Of a stretch of 64,000 nt of DNA, positions 54,592 through 61,754 are shown in pieces. Each line of letters opens with the position of its first letter. Within the stretch, counting starts at the first letter, position 1. The DNA is taken from assembly GCF_000011305.1 (NCBI RefSeq), contig NC_004369.1:2976001-3040000 (forward strand), in the 5' to 3' direction. A model generated the notes under the pieces. The model was not told the DNA's origin, made no database searches, and saw only the letters and a program-made list of their open reading frames with translations. Position numbers and translations under genes: made by a program. The stretch comes from Corynebacterium efficiens YS-314. GTDB lineage: Bacteria > Actinomycetota > Actinomycetes > Mycobacteriales > Mycobacteriaceae.

Positions 54592-55869
54592 ATGCACATT
54601 CTCAACGCCCGCCTCCGCGGCGAGACAACACTGGTGGATATCGAGATCGAGGGTGAGCGGATCGCCCGGATCACGCCCGTACCCGAAACCCGGGAACATG
54701 CCCCACGCCCCGGGGATTATGATGCGGCGGGCCGCCTGGTCACCCCACAGTTCGTGGAGGCGCACATCCACCTGGACTACGCCAACACCGAGGGCGTTCC
54801 CCGCGAGAACGAATCCGGCACCCTCTTCGAGGCCATCGAGATCTGGGGCGAGCGCAAACGCCTGGGCCTGCACACCAAGGAGGACATCAAGGTGAAAGCA
54901 CTCGCCGCGGCACGCCGGGCGGCCGAACACGGCGTGGGTTTCATCCGGACCCACGTGGACGTGACAGACCCCTCCTTCGCGGGTTTCGAGGCACTCGCCG
55001 AACTCCGCGATGAGATCAGGCCGTGGTGCGACCTGCAGATCGTCGCCTTCCCCCAGAATGGGATCTACGCCTTCGCCGGCGGTGACAAGCTCATGGAGCG
55101 TGCCATGGACGCCGGTGCCGATGTGGTTGGCGGCATCCCACATCTGGAACCGACCCGCGAGGCGGGCGTGGCCTCCCTGGCGTGGCTTTTCGACCTGGCC
55201 GAGAAACACTCCGCCCCCATTGACGTGCACACCGATGAGATCGATGATCCGCACTCCCGCTTCGTGGAGGTCATGGCGGCAGAGGCCGCCAAACGGAGCA
55301 TGGGGGAGCAGACGGTGGTCTCCCATTCGGTCGCCATGGCGTACTACTCGCCCGGCTACATCGCCCGCCTCATGCCCAAACTGGCCGCCGCCAAGGTCCG
55401 TTTCGCCGTGTGCCCCAATGAGAACCTCCACCTGCAGGGGCTCGGATTCAGCGGTCCGGTCCCGCGCGGGGTCGCCCCGGTGAAGACCCTCACCGAATAC
55501 GGCATCCCGGTCAGTTTCTGCCAGGACTCCATGAGCGATCCCTTCTACCCGATGGGGGACGGTGACCTGCTGAGGATCCTGGACTCCGGACTGCATGTGT
55601 CCCATATGCTCACCCCCCAGCACCTGCCCACGGCGCTGGACTTCATCACCTCCAACCCGGCGGGGAATCTCGGGATGACCGATCACGACATCGCCGAGGG
55701 ACGGGCAGCGAACCTGCTCGTCCTGGATGCCACCGATGACCGGGAGGCCGTGCAGACGAAGGCGTCAGTGCTATTGAGCATCCACCGTGGCACCGAGGTT
55801 CTACGCCGGGAACCCAGCGCCCCGACATGGACCATCGAGGATGGCACACCCGGGAACGATCCCGCCTGA
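54592..55869 (+). CDS. Cytosine deaminase-like metal-dependent amidohydrolase
   Basis: The 425-residue protein has the CodA-type layout: metal ligands in FVEAHIHLDYANTEG (HxH), VHTDEIDDPHSRF, VVSHSVAM and FCQDSMSDPFYPMGDGDLL (Asp), and the closing beta domain LGMTDHDIAEGRAANLLVLDA. It should hydrolyse an amino-pyrimidine or a related ring amine; cytosine is the best guess, but this subgroup includes isoguanine and creatinine deaminases. The ATG follows AAGAGGAAC. The MFS gene downstream shares its operator motif and may import the substrate. Confidence 0.85.
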   Translation: MHILNARLRGETTLVDIEIEGERIARITPVPETREHAPRPGDYDAAGRLVTPQFVEAHIHLDYANTEGVPRENESGTLFEAIEIWGERKRLGLHTKEDIKVKALAAARRAAEHGVGFIRTHVDVTDPSFAGFEALAELRDEIRPWCDLQIVAFPQNGIYAFAGGDKLMERAMDAGADVVGGIPHLEPTREAGVASLAWLFDLAEKHSAPIDVHTDEIDDPHSRFVEVMAAEAAKRSMGEQTVVSHSVAMAYYSPGYIARLMPKLAAAKVRFAVCPNENLHLQGLGFSGPVPRGVAPVKTLTEYGIPVSFCQDSMSDPFYPMGDGDLLRILDSGLHVSHMLTPQHLPTALDFITSNPAGNLGMTDHDIAEGRAANLLVLDATDDREAVQTKASVLLSIHRGTEVLRREPSAPTWTIEDGTPGNDPA

Positions 55870-55891
55870 TAACCTCGACCTACTGTGGGAT

Positions 55892-55962
55892 AGAACATAA
55901 TTCTATAGATCAATAGAATTATGTTCTATTATCGTTCCATCAAGTTTCTATCACTCAATAGA
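55892..55962 (+). promoter_or_regulatory. Two operator-like palindromes upstream of the MFS gene
   Basis: A 36-bp perfect palindrome spans 55892-55927: arm AGAACATAATTCTAT, 6-nt centre AGATCA, and its complement. Its core TCTATAGATCAATAGA (55902-55917) matches the site upstream of codA. A further copy, TCTATCACTCAATAGA, lies at 55947-55962, ending just before the AAGGGA ribosome-binding site. A repressor bound there would block transcription or initiation. Confidence 0.75.
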
Positions 55963-55975
55963 AAAGGGAATGATC

Positions 55976-57472
55976 ATGACCACCACAATTTCCCCCACCA
56001 TCTACAGGGGAGAGGACAAGGCACTGGCAGGCATCGTGCTCGCCGTGCTGACCTTCTGGCTCTTCGCCCAATCCACACTCAACATCGGCCCCGAGATGGC
56101 CACCGACCTCGGCATGTCCCCTGCGACAATGAACATCGCCCTTGTGGCGGCAGCACTGTTCTGCGGCACCTTCATCGTGGCCGCCGGCGGGATGGCGGAT
56201 GTTCTCGGCCGTGTCCGGGTCATGATGCTCGGCAACCTCCTCAACATCACCGGGTCCGTACTCATTGCGACCGCGATGGGGGGTTTCGCCACCGAGATGG
56301 TGATCTTCGGCCGCATCCTCCAGGGACTGGCAGCCGCCTGCATCATGTCCGCCTCCCTCGCCCTGGTCAAGACATACTGGCTCGGCCGGTCGCGCCAACG
56401 CGCCGTGTCGATCTGGTCCATGGGGTCCTGGGGAGGAATGGGCTTCTGCGCCCTGGTTGCCGGCCTGATCACCACCAGTCCCCTGGGGTGGCGGGGAATC
56501 TTCGTGGCCGGTGCGATCACCTCGATGGTGTCCATCCTGCTCACCCGGCACATCCCCGAATCTGCCCCGGCACGTCACATCGGCCTGCGCCTGGACTGGG
56601 CCGGGATCACCACCCTCGCACTGGCGGTGATCTCCCTCCAGGTGTTCATCACCCAGGGTGAGATGCTGGGGTGGAGCACCTGGATCCCCTGGGCCCTGCT
56701 GGCCCTGTCCCTGGGCCTGTTCGTCGCATTCCTGCGCATCGAACGGTTGTCCCGGTGGCCGGTTCTGGATCTCACCCTCTTCATCAACTGCACCTTCAGT
56801 GGTGCCACCCTGGTGAACTTCCTCATGAGCGCCACCGGCGGCGTGGTGGCCGTGGTGATGTGGATCCAGCAGATGTCCTGGGGTGTGTCCTCCACCGTCT
56901 CCGGACTCACCAGCATCGGTTTCGCGGTCTTCGTCGTGGTGTTCATCAGGGTGGGGGAGCGGTTCATGCAGATGAAAGGCCCCCGGGCGGCCGTTGTCAC
57001 CGCCTCCGTCCTGGTTGCCGTGGCCATCACGCTCCTGATGATCACCAATGTGTCCCAGGAAACCTACGTGGCCATCTCCCTGCTCGGTTTCTCCCTCTTC
57101 GGAATCGGACTCGGCCTGTTCGCCACACCCATCACGGACACCGCCCTGAACACCCTGCCCGACGACCGCGCGGGGGCCGGGGCGGGGATGTTCAAGATGT
57201 CGTCCTCACTGGGTGCCGCCCTCGGCATCGCGATCTCCACCTCCGTGTTCACCGCTGCCCTGGATCCCACCGTGTCGGAGGGTTCCGTCACCTCCGCCGG
57301 GGTGCTCGCCCTGGCCATCAACCTCGCCTTCACGCTCTTCGCGCTCGCCGCCGCGCTCCTGCTCCTGCCGGGCAGGAAGACCACCCGGCCGGACTTTGAC
57401 GGACTCCCCGGTGGTGACGCCACATCCCCCGATGCGGCACCCACCGCGCAGGGTGCCCGGGTGGTCAGCTGA
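55976..57472 (+). CDS. MFS transporter of the 14-helix drug:H+ antiporter (EmrB/QacA-like) type
   Basis: The 498-residue protein has about 14 hydrophobic segments, the motif-A-like loop GGMADVLGRVRVMMLGNLL after helix 2 and the motif-C-like stretch GSWGGMGFCALVAGLITTSPLGWRGIFVAGAI of the DHA2 family. The substrate is unknown; the shared operator with the deaminase suggests a nucleobase or analog. The second ATG (55976) lies 7 nt from AAGGGA and is preferred over the one at 55970. It starts 106 nt after the codA-like gene. Confidence 0.86.
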   Translation: MTTTISPTIYRGEDKALAGIVLAVLTFWLFAQSTLNIGPEMATDLGMSPATMNIALVAAALFCGTFIVAAGGMADVLGRVRVMMLGNLLNITGSVLIATAMGGFATEMVIFGRILQGLAAACIMSASLALVKTYWLGRSRQRAVSIWSMGSWGGMGFCALVAGLITTSPLGWRGIFVAGAITSMVSILLTRHIPESAPARHIGLRLDWAGITTLALAVISLQVFITQGEMLGWSTWIPWALLALSLGLFVAFLRIERLSRWPVLDLTLFINCTFSGATLVNFLMSATGGVVAVVMWIQQMSWGVSSTVSGLTSIGFAVFVVVFIRVGERFMQMKGPRAAVVTASVLVAVAITLLMITNVSQETYVAISLLGFSLFGIGLGLFATPITDTALNTLPDDRAGAGAGMFKMSSSLGAALGIAISTSVFTAALDPTVSEGSVTSAGVLALAINLAFTLFALAAALLLLPGRKTTRPDFDGLPGGDATSPDAAPTAQGARVVS

Positions 57473-57527
57473 GCACCAGATTCACCTGGTCTGGTGTCTA
57501 CCTGCCACTGAAACTAGACTCAGAACC

Positions 57528-57950
57528 ATGCTCAAGCCCCTGTTCCTCATCGTCGGACTGCTCAGTCTGGCCCTGGGGGCAGTGGGCATTTTTCTTCCCG
57601 TCATCCCCACCACGCCCTTCATGCTGCTGGCTGCCTACAGCTTCGCCCGCAGTTCCGACCGGCTACACCGGTACCTGGTGAACCACCGAGTGTTCGGGGA
57701 GTACATCTCCAACTACTACAACCACGCGATGACACCGCGCCATAAGGTCCGCACGCTGGTGTTGCTCTGGTTCGGCATCATTGTGTCCTGCATCCTCATC
57801 GGCGCCACGATCCCCTGGATTATCCTGCCGATCATCGCCACCCTGGTGAGCATCCACATCATCCGCCTGAAACCACGCCCGGAGGCTGCCCCAGAGCCCG
57901 GAGACGGCTTCCACGATGATGCACGCCCGGTTGTGGACTCCACCAGCTGA
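57528..57950 (+). CDS. YbaN/DUF454 family inner-membrane protein
   Basis: The 140-residue protein has the DUF454 signature at its start: LFLIVGLLSLALGAVGIFLPVIPTTPFMLLAAYSFARSSDRLHRYLVNHRVFGEYI, then two further hydrophobic segments. Function is unknown. TAGACT lies 7 nt before ATG 57528, so it may have its own leaderless mRNA independent of the MFS gene. Confidence 0.88.
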   Translation: MLKPLFLIVGLLSLALGAVGIFLPVIPTTPFMLLAAYSFARSSDRLHRYLVNHRVFGEYISNYYNHAMTPRHKVRTLVLLWFGIIVSCILIGATIPWIILPIIATLVSIHIIRLKPRPEAAPEPGDGFHDDARPVVDSTS

Positions 57951-58089
57951 TCACCTCACGGCCCGGGAGCCGGTATTCACTCATTGATTGAATTGATTCA
58001 ATCAAAGTACAGGGAACATTCTCATGATTGAATCATTAGATCACTCCGGGATGAGCAGTGCGTTCATTGTCATGACGTCCAGGAATTGG

Positions 58090-58425
58090 TCACTCCTGCT
58101 CGAGCACCGGGTTCAACCGTAAGGTTGTCCCTCCATCACCGTCGAAGGGAATGATCGCCTCCAGGACCGCACGGTTGTCCAGGTAGGTAACGGAGAGATC
58201 ATAGTGGGTCTGTAGAGTCATCCAGAACTGCGGATCAGGGCCAAGATAGGCGGCCAGGCGCAGAGCGGTGTCGGCTGTGATGGCGCGCTTGCCGTGGACG
58301 ATCTCATTGATCCTGCGAGGGGGAACGCCGAGCGCGCGGGCGAGGCCATTCTGGGACAGACCCAGTGGCTCCATGAATTCCTCGAGCAGGATCTGGCCGG
58401 GCCTCATCGGACGATTCTTACCCAT
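58090..58425 (-). CDS. higA: HigA-type antitoxin without a cognate HigB
   Basis: The 111-residue XRE-family protein has the HigA addiction-module signature: MRPGQILLEEFMEPLGLSQNGLARALGVPPRRINEIVHGKRAITADTALRLAAYLGPDPQFWMTLQ. GGAAAGGACATCAACC precedes the ATG. In usual operons the HigB mRNA interferase lies just upstream; here 58426-58553 shows only a short stretch coding for DKGLK-like residues before a stop, at best a HigB scrap. The AT-rich segment 57970-58040 downstream has several TGATTGAAT repeats. Confidence 0.88.
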   Translation of the reverse strand: MGKNRPMRPGQILLEEFMEPLGLSQNGLARALGVPPRRINEIVHGKRAITADTALRLAAYLGPDPQFWMTLQTHYDLSVTYLDNRAVLEAIIPFDGDGGTTLRLNPVLEQE

Positions 58426-58553
58426 GATGGTTGATGTCCTTTCCTCCGCAGTGACACGGGCCCACCAAGCTTCGCCTTCAGGAAATATGGTGCTTTAGGC
58501 CTTTGTCCTGCATCATAACGCGCTGCGTCATACCCCGCAGGGCCAAAAGCCCC

Positions 58554-58907
58554 CTATGACGCGTCGCGGGGGTGCACGCCGGGAAAGAGGGTCACCACCC
58601 CGTTGATCACCTGCACTGCATGGGTCTGCGCCGCGATGCGTGCGGGGTAACGGACGGGTTCGCCCGACTCCAGGCAGAACTTCCCCTTATGGAGCCAGCA
58701 CTCGACCACACCGTCCTCAACCCTGCTCTTCAGATGACTGGCACCAACATGCGTGCAGGCATCATCGATGGCATAGAACCGGTCCCCCTCGCGGAAGATC
58801 ACGATGTCCCGTTCGAACCCGGGGGTCGACGTGGGATCCACGTCGGCGATCCGGAAATCGGGGCCGACCCGGTGGGACAGGGCCTCTTCCATCGTGAACT
58901 TGTCCAT
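58554..58907 (-). CDS. Rieske-type [2Fe-2S] ferredoxin
   Basis: The 117-residue protein binds a Rieske cluster through CTHVGASHL (CxH, about residues 51-53) and CWLHKGKFC (CxxH, about 70-73). It resembles ferredoxin components of ring-hydroxylating dioxygenases (BphF/HcaC type) and NirD-like subunits. No oxygenase or reductase gene is adjacent, so its partner is elsewhere. It is the last ordinary gene before the accessory segment. Confidence 0.88.
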   Translation of the reverse strand: MDKFTMEEALSHRVGPDFRIADVDPTSTPGFERDIVIFREGDRFYAIDDACTHVGASHLKSRVEDGVVECWLHKGKFCLESGEPVRYPARIAAQTHAVQVINGVVTLFPGVHPRDAS

Positions 58908-59097
58908 GTCAACCAGGGTAACGGGACGTGCACGGTGCTGGGCCAGAACGGAAGAATAGGAAATTTAATTAACTATCATATTTTATAAAGTCGAAACTTA
59001 TAATGCCTGGTTAACCGCGAACAGGGATAATGTACGCCGTACCGATGATGTACAGAGCGACGTACGACGTCGTACCGGCGGACCGCCCCGCCGCTAC
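58908..59097. other. Intergenic spacer with GTAC-centred palindromes
   Basis: AT-rich at 58960-59010, then GTAC motifs: GTACGCCGTAC at 59032 and the perfect palindrome GTACGACGTCGTAC at 59062-59075. No gene is supported. It may hold the promoter of the Rieske ferredoxin gene. Confidence 0.45.
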
Positions 59098-59700
59098 TCA
59101 GGGATGACTTCTCCACCGGCACGTCGTACCGCACCCCATTCCCCTGCGGATGACGAGACGCTCCTCCCCGACCAGCTGCAGCCAGGAAAGGGCCCGTGCG
59201 TTCGGGACAGGAGCGTGCGGATGCCACAGAGTCTCTCCACTCCACGACGAGGCCACCCAGACCTGGATCTCCTCGTCAAATCGCGTCGGTGTAGCGGATG
59301 GTTGTCCGCGCATCATCAGCGATGGTGGCAATCGCACGTTTCGTGATGCCGGTCATCGGTACAGTGACCGAGATGTCTACCCCTGCGGTGCATGCTGCGT
59401 GGATGCCGGGACGGCCGTAGAACGCGGAATCCGCACGCACCAGTATTTTCCTGCCCTTCATGGTGGGCGGGCGCCTGGTGGTGATGGCATCGGCGATCAA
59501 CCGGCCGACCCTGCGCGCCGAACCGCAGGAACTGCGCCACGACCACCGGAGCGGAATCCGGGGTGGTCACCGTGGCCAGCAGGTTGAGCCCGCAGATCCC
59601 GGAGTAGCCGAAGCCCGCGCCTTGTTTGGTGTGTCCGTGGACTTAAGGCGCCTGATCCACTCCGGACAGCTGCAGAGGAAGGTCGACGCACTCCAAATCC
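59098..59700 (-). pseudogene. IS1380-family transposase remnant
   Basis: In changing frames the minus strand codes for recognisable IS1380 transposase pieces: GYSGICGLNLLATVTTP-like sequence near 59540-59620, GRKILVRADSAFYGRPGIHAA with the catalytic-region DSAFYG motif at about 59400-59460, then VSVTVPMTGITKRAIATIADDA, TIRYTDAI and DEEIQVWVAS. Several frameshifts and missing ends make it non-functional. Intact members are about 450 residues; less than half remains. Confidence 0.75.
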
Positions 59701-59761
59701 GGAAGAGCCAACAAAGTATCCGATCGGGTCTGCGCACCAGGTACGCCAGGCAACCAGACGG

Positions 59762-60052
59762 GTGACATTGCAGACCCTATCGACTACTACGGGAACAGGC
59801 GACAGCGGGTCAACCGGCTTGTTTCAGCGTGGAATCAGCAGTATGGAAGCACAGACGAGCCTGACACTGAGTCCGAGGATCCGCTCGTCGGTGCGTGGCA
59901 GAGCCAAGGAGTCGAGCTCGAACACGGCTCACAGAGGAGGAAGTCGACGCTACACGAGCAGCCGGTGCAAACGGCGTCAGTGTGACCGCGCTCGCTCGGC
60001 AGTTCGGCGTACATCGGGGCATTGCGTAGGCGAAGACGCAGTGACGATCTGA
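59762..60052 (+). pseudogene. Resolvase/invertase C-terminal helix-turn-helix remnant
   Basis: From about 59926 the plus strand reads LTEEEVDATRAAGANGVSVT followed by ALARQFGVHRGIA, the DNA-binding helix-turn-helix end of serine recombinases, then a stop where relatives have Trp (TAG for TGG). The preceding 160 nt are open in another frame (IADPIDYYGNRRQRVNRLVS) but I do not recognise them. The catalytic domain is missing. Confidence 0.6.
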
Positions 60053-60128
60053 GCGAGGATTAATAGAGTCTGAACAGAGCCCAACGACATCGGAGCACCT
60101 GAAAACGCTCGGCAGGTGTACGGACCAC

Positions 60129-61754
60129 CTACTGCGAGATGAGCTTCTTGCCTCGTTCTAGCAGACTCCTAGCTTCGCTCGAAGCCTCGTTGAGGCGCAC
60201 TACCTCCGCTTCGTCAACCGTCTGAGCGATGACCTCATGACGCAGGCCGTCGATCTCGGTCTCCAGTGACCGCATCGCTTCACAAGCCACGTCAGTGACC
60301 ACGTTCGACACGGCTGCGCGCACTTTCTCCCGGTGATCGCGCTGGAGAGCACGATCACGTTCGGCTTGCACCTTCTCCTCGACCATTGCGGCGAGTTCCA
60401 ATACGACGGGGAGGGCGGCTTCAGCGATGCCAGCAGCCAAGGCGAGCTTCGACAGCGACTGCTTCTTCGTCGCGTCAAGGAGGTCTGCGGACTTCTTCGG
60501 GCTCTTGACCGCCTGGTCGGACTTCAGCACGCGGTCAACCCCGTGAAGCGCACTGGCAACCTTATTGCTGAGCGCCTCGATCTTCGGAACAACACTGGAC
60601 TTCCCCTCTGGGTCCAGACTTTCGGGCTGTGTGAATTTAAGATACACAGACTCGAAGCGAGCCCATCCCTGTCCTTCACGCTGTTGCTCCAGGCCCTGAA
60701 TCGCTTCCTGTCGGATGCGAGCTAAGCCAGCCTGTTGTCTCTGCCACCACTCGTCAAGCACCGGGTCGACGGCACTCCGAATCGAGTCTGCGTCAACCTC
60801 TGGCCTGCTCGCAGCGCGTTGAATAGCGTCCTCAACTACACCCGCGAGCGAGGCCTCTGCTGCCGAGGTCAAACTGTCGATTTGGTTGAGGAAACTATCC
60901 CGGCGTTGACGGGATACATCTGCGACTTCACAGGCTACGCGTAGGTCATCGAGTGAGGTCTGGACGTCACCGATACGACTGATTACAGCTTTCCTCCAGA
61001 ACCGCAGCTCGGCAGAGTGTCGGTAGGGGGACAGATCCTGGGCGGCGAGATCATCCAGCGCAGCAGTCAGTTCAGCCATTCCGTCCCAGTCTCGGTAGGG
61101 ATCCCATAGACTTGGCGTAGGGTTTGACTCGTAAGCCCCAAGCCCTGCGAAGTCTGGGACCAGGACAAAAATGCGAGCTGAATCGACGAGCTTCAGCGAC
61201 TGCTTCAACTCCTCACGCTTCCGTGCGGACCACGCCTCGAACTCCTCTGGGTCTAGCGTGGGATCAACGCCGCCCTCGTCTGCGCGGGAGATGAGGAACC
61301 ACACGTCGCTCTTCGGCCAGCCGTGTGAGAGCACGTTCACAAGCTCGGTGTGCTCACCCGTCGAGAGCTGCGGATTCAACGTCACGAGGAGAACGTCAGT
61401 CCGGCCGAGCGCGGAACGTGCGATGTCAGAGTTACTCAGCGATCGCGCATCCAATCCTTCCGGTGAGAGACCCGGTGTGTCGCGAATGAGGCACCCGTTG
61501 ACCCTGACTGCGTTCTCAGCGAAGGTCTCGTGGCGAGCGCTGATGGTCAACCACTCGGGAAGAGGCTGACCAGCATCCACGAGTAGACGCCGCAGGATTG
61601 AGCTCTTGCCGGTATCAAAGGCTCCGAACAGGGTCAGGACTGATTGCTTCTCCGCAGCAAAGTCACCCCACTCGCTCGCGAGTCGAGAGAAATCCGACTC
61701 CCCGGAGACTTCGCGAATCCAAGCCTGGTACTCCACCGCTGATGCCGACGTCAT
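60129..61754 (-). CDS. Dynamin-like GTPase, second gene of a pair
   Basis: The 541-residue protein has a GTPase domain in residues about 35-240: P-loop GAFDTGKSS (44-52), G3 DTPG (92-95) and a G4-like SRAD (156-159). Behind it lies a long helical stalk-like region (two stretches of predicted coiled coil, 250-420) and a hydrophobic segment SKLALAAGIAEAALPVVLELAA near 445, then another charged helix. This order fits bacterial dynamin-like or YfjP/LeoA-like GTPases that bind membranes. Its start overlaps the stop of the upstream GTPase gene by 4 nt (ATGA), so both are translated together. Function is unknown; a role in phage defence or membrane repair is a hypothesis. Confidence 0.8.
   Translation of the reverse strand: MTSASAVEYQAWIREVSGESDFSRLASEWGDFAAEKQSVLTLFGAFDTGKSSILRRLLVDAGQPLPEWLTISARHETFAENAVRVNGCLIRDTPGLSPEGLDARSLSNSDIARSALGRTDVLLVTLNPQLSTGEHTELVNVLSHGWPKSDVWFLISRADEGGVDPTLDPEEFEAWSARKREELKQSLKLVDSARIFVLVPDFAGLGAYESNPTPSLWDPYRDWDGMAELTAALDDLAAQDLSPYRHSAELRFWRKAVISRIGDVQTSLDDLRVACEVADVSRQRRDSFLNQIDSLTSAAEASLAGVVEDAIQRAASRPEVDADSIRSAVDPVLDEWWQRQQAGLARIRQEAIQGLEQQREGQGWARFESVYLKFTQPESLDPEGKSSVVPKIEALSNKVASALHGVDRVLKSDQAVKSPKKSADLLDATKKQSLSKLALAAGIAEAALPVVLELAAMVEEKVQAERDRALQRDHREKVRAAVSNVVTDVACEAMRSLETEIDGLRHEVIAQTVDEAEVVRLNEASSEARSLLERGKKLISQ

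Noticed and set aside
59104..59765. Plus-strand frames of 80-145 codons in the accessory segment
   Set aside because: They overlap a recognisable minus-strand IS1380 transposase remnant and show no domains.
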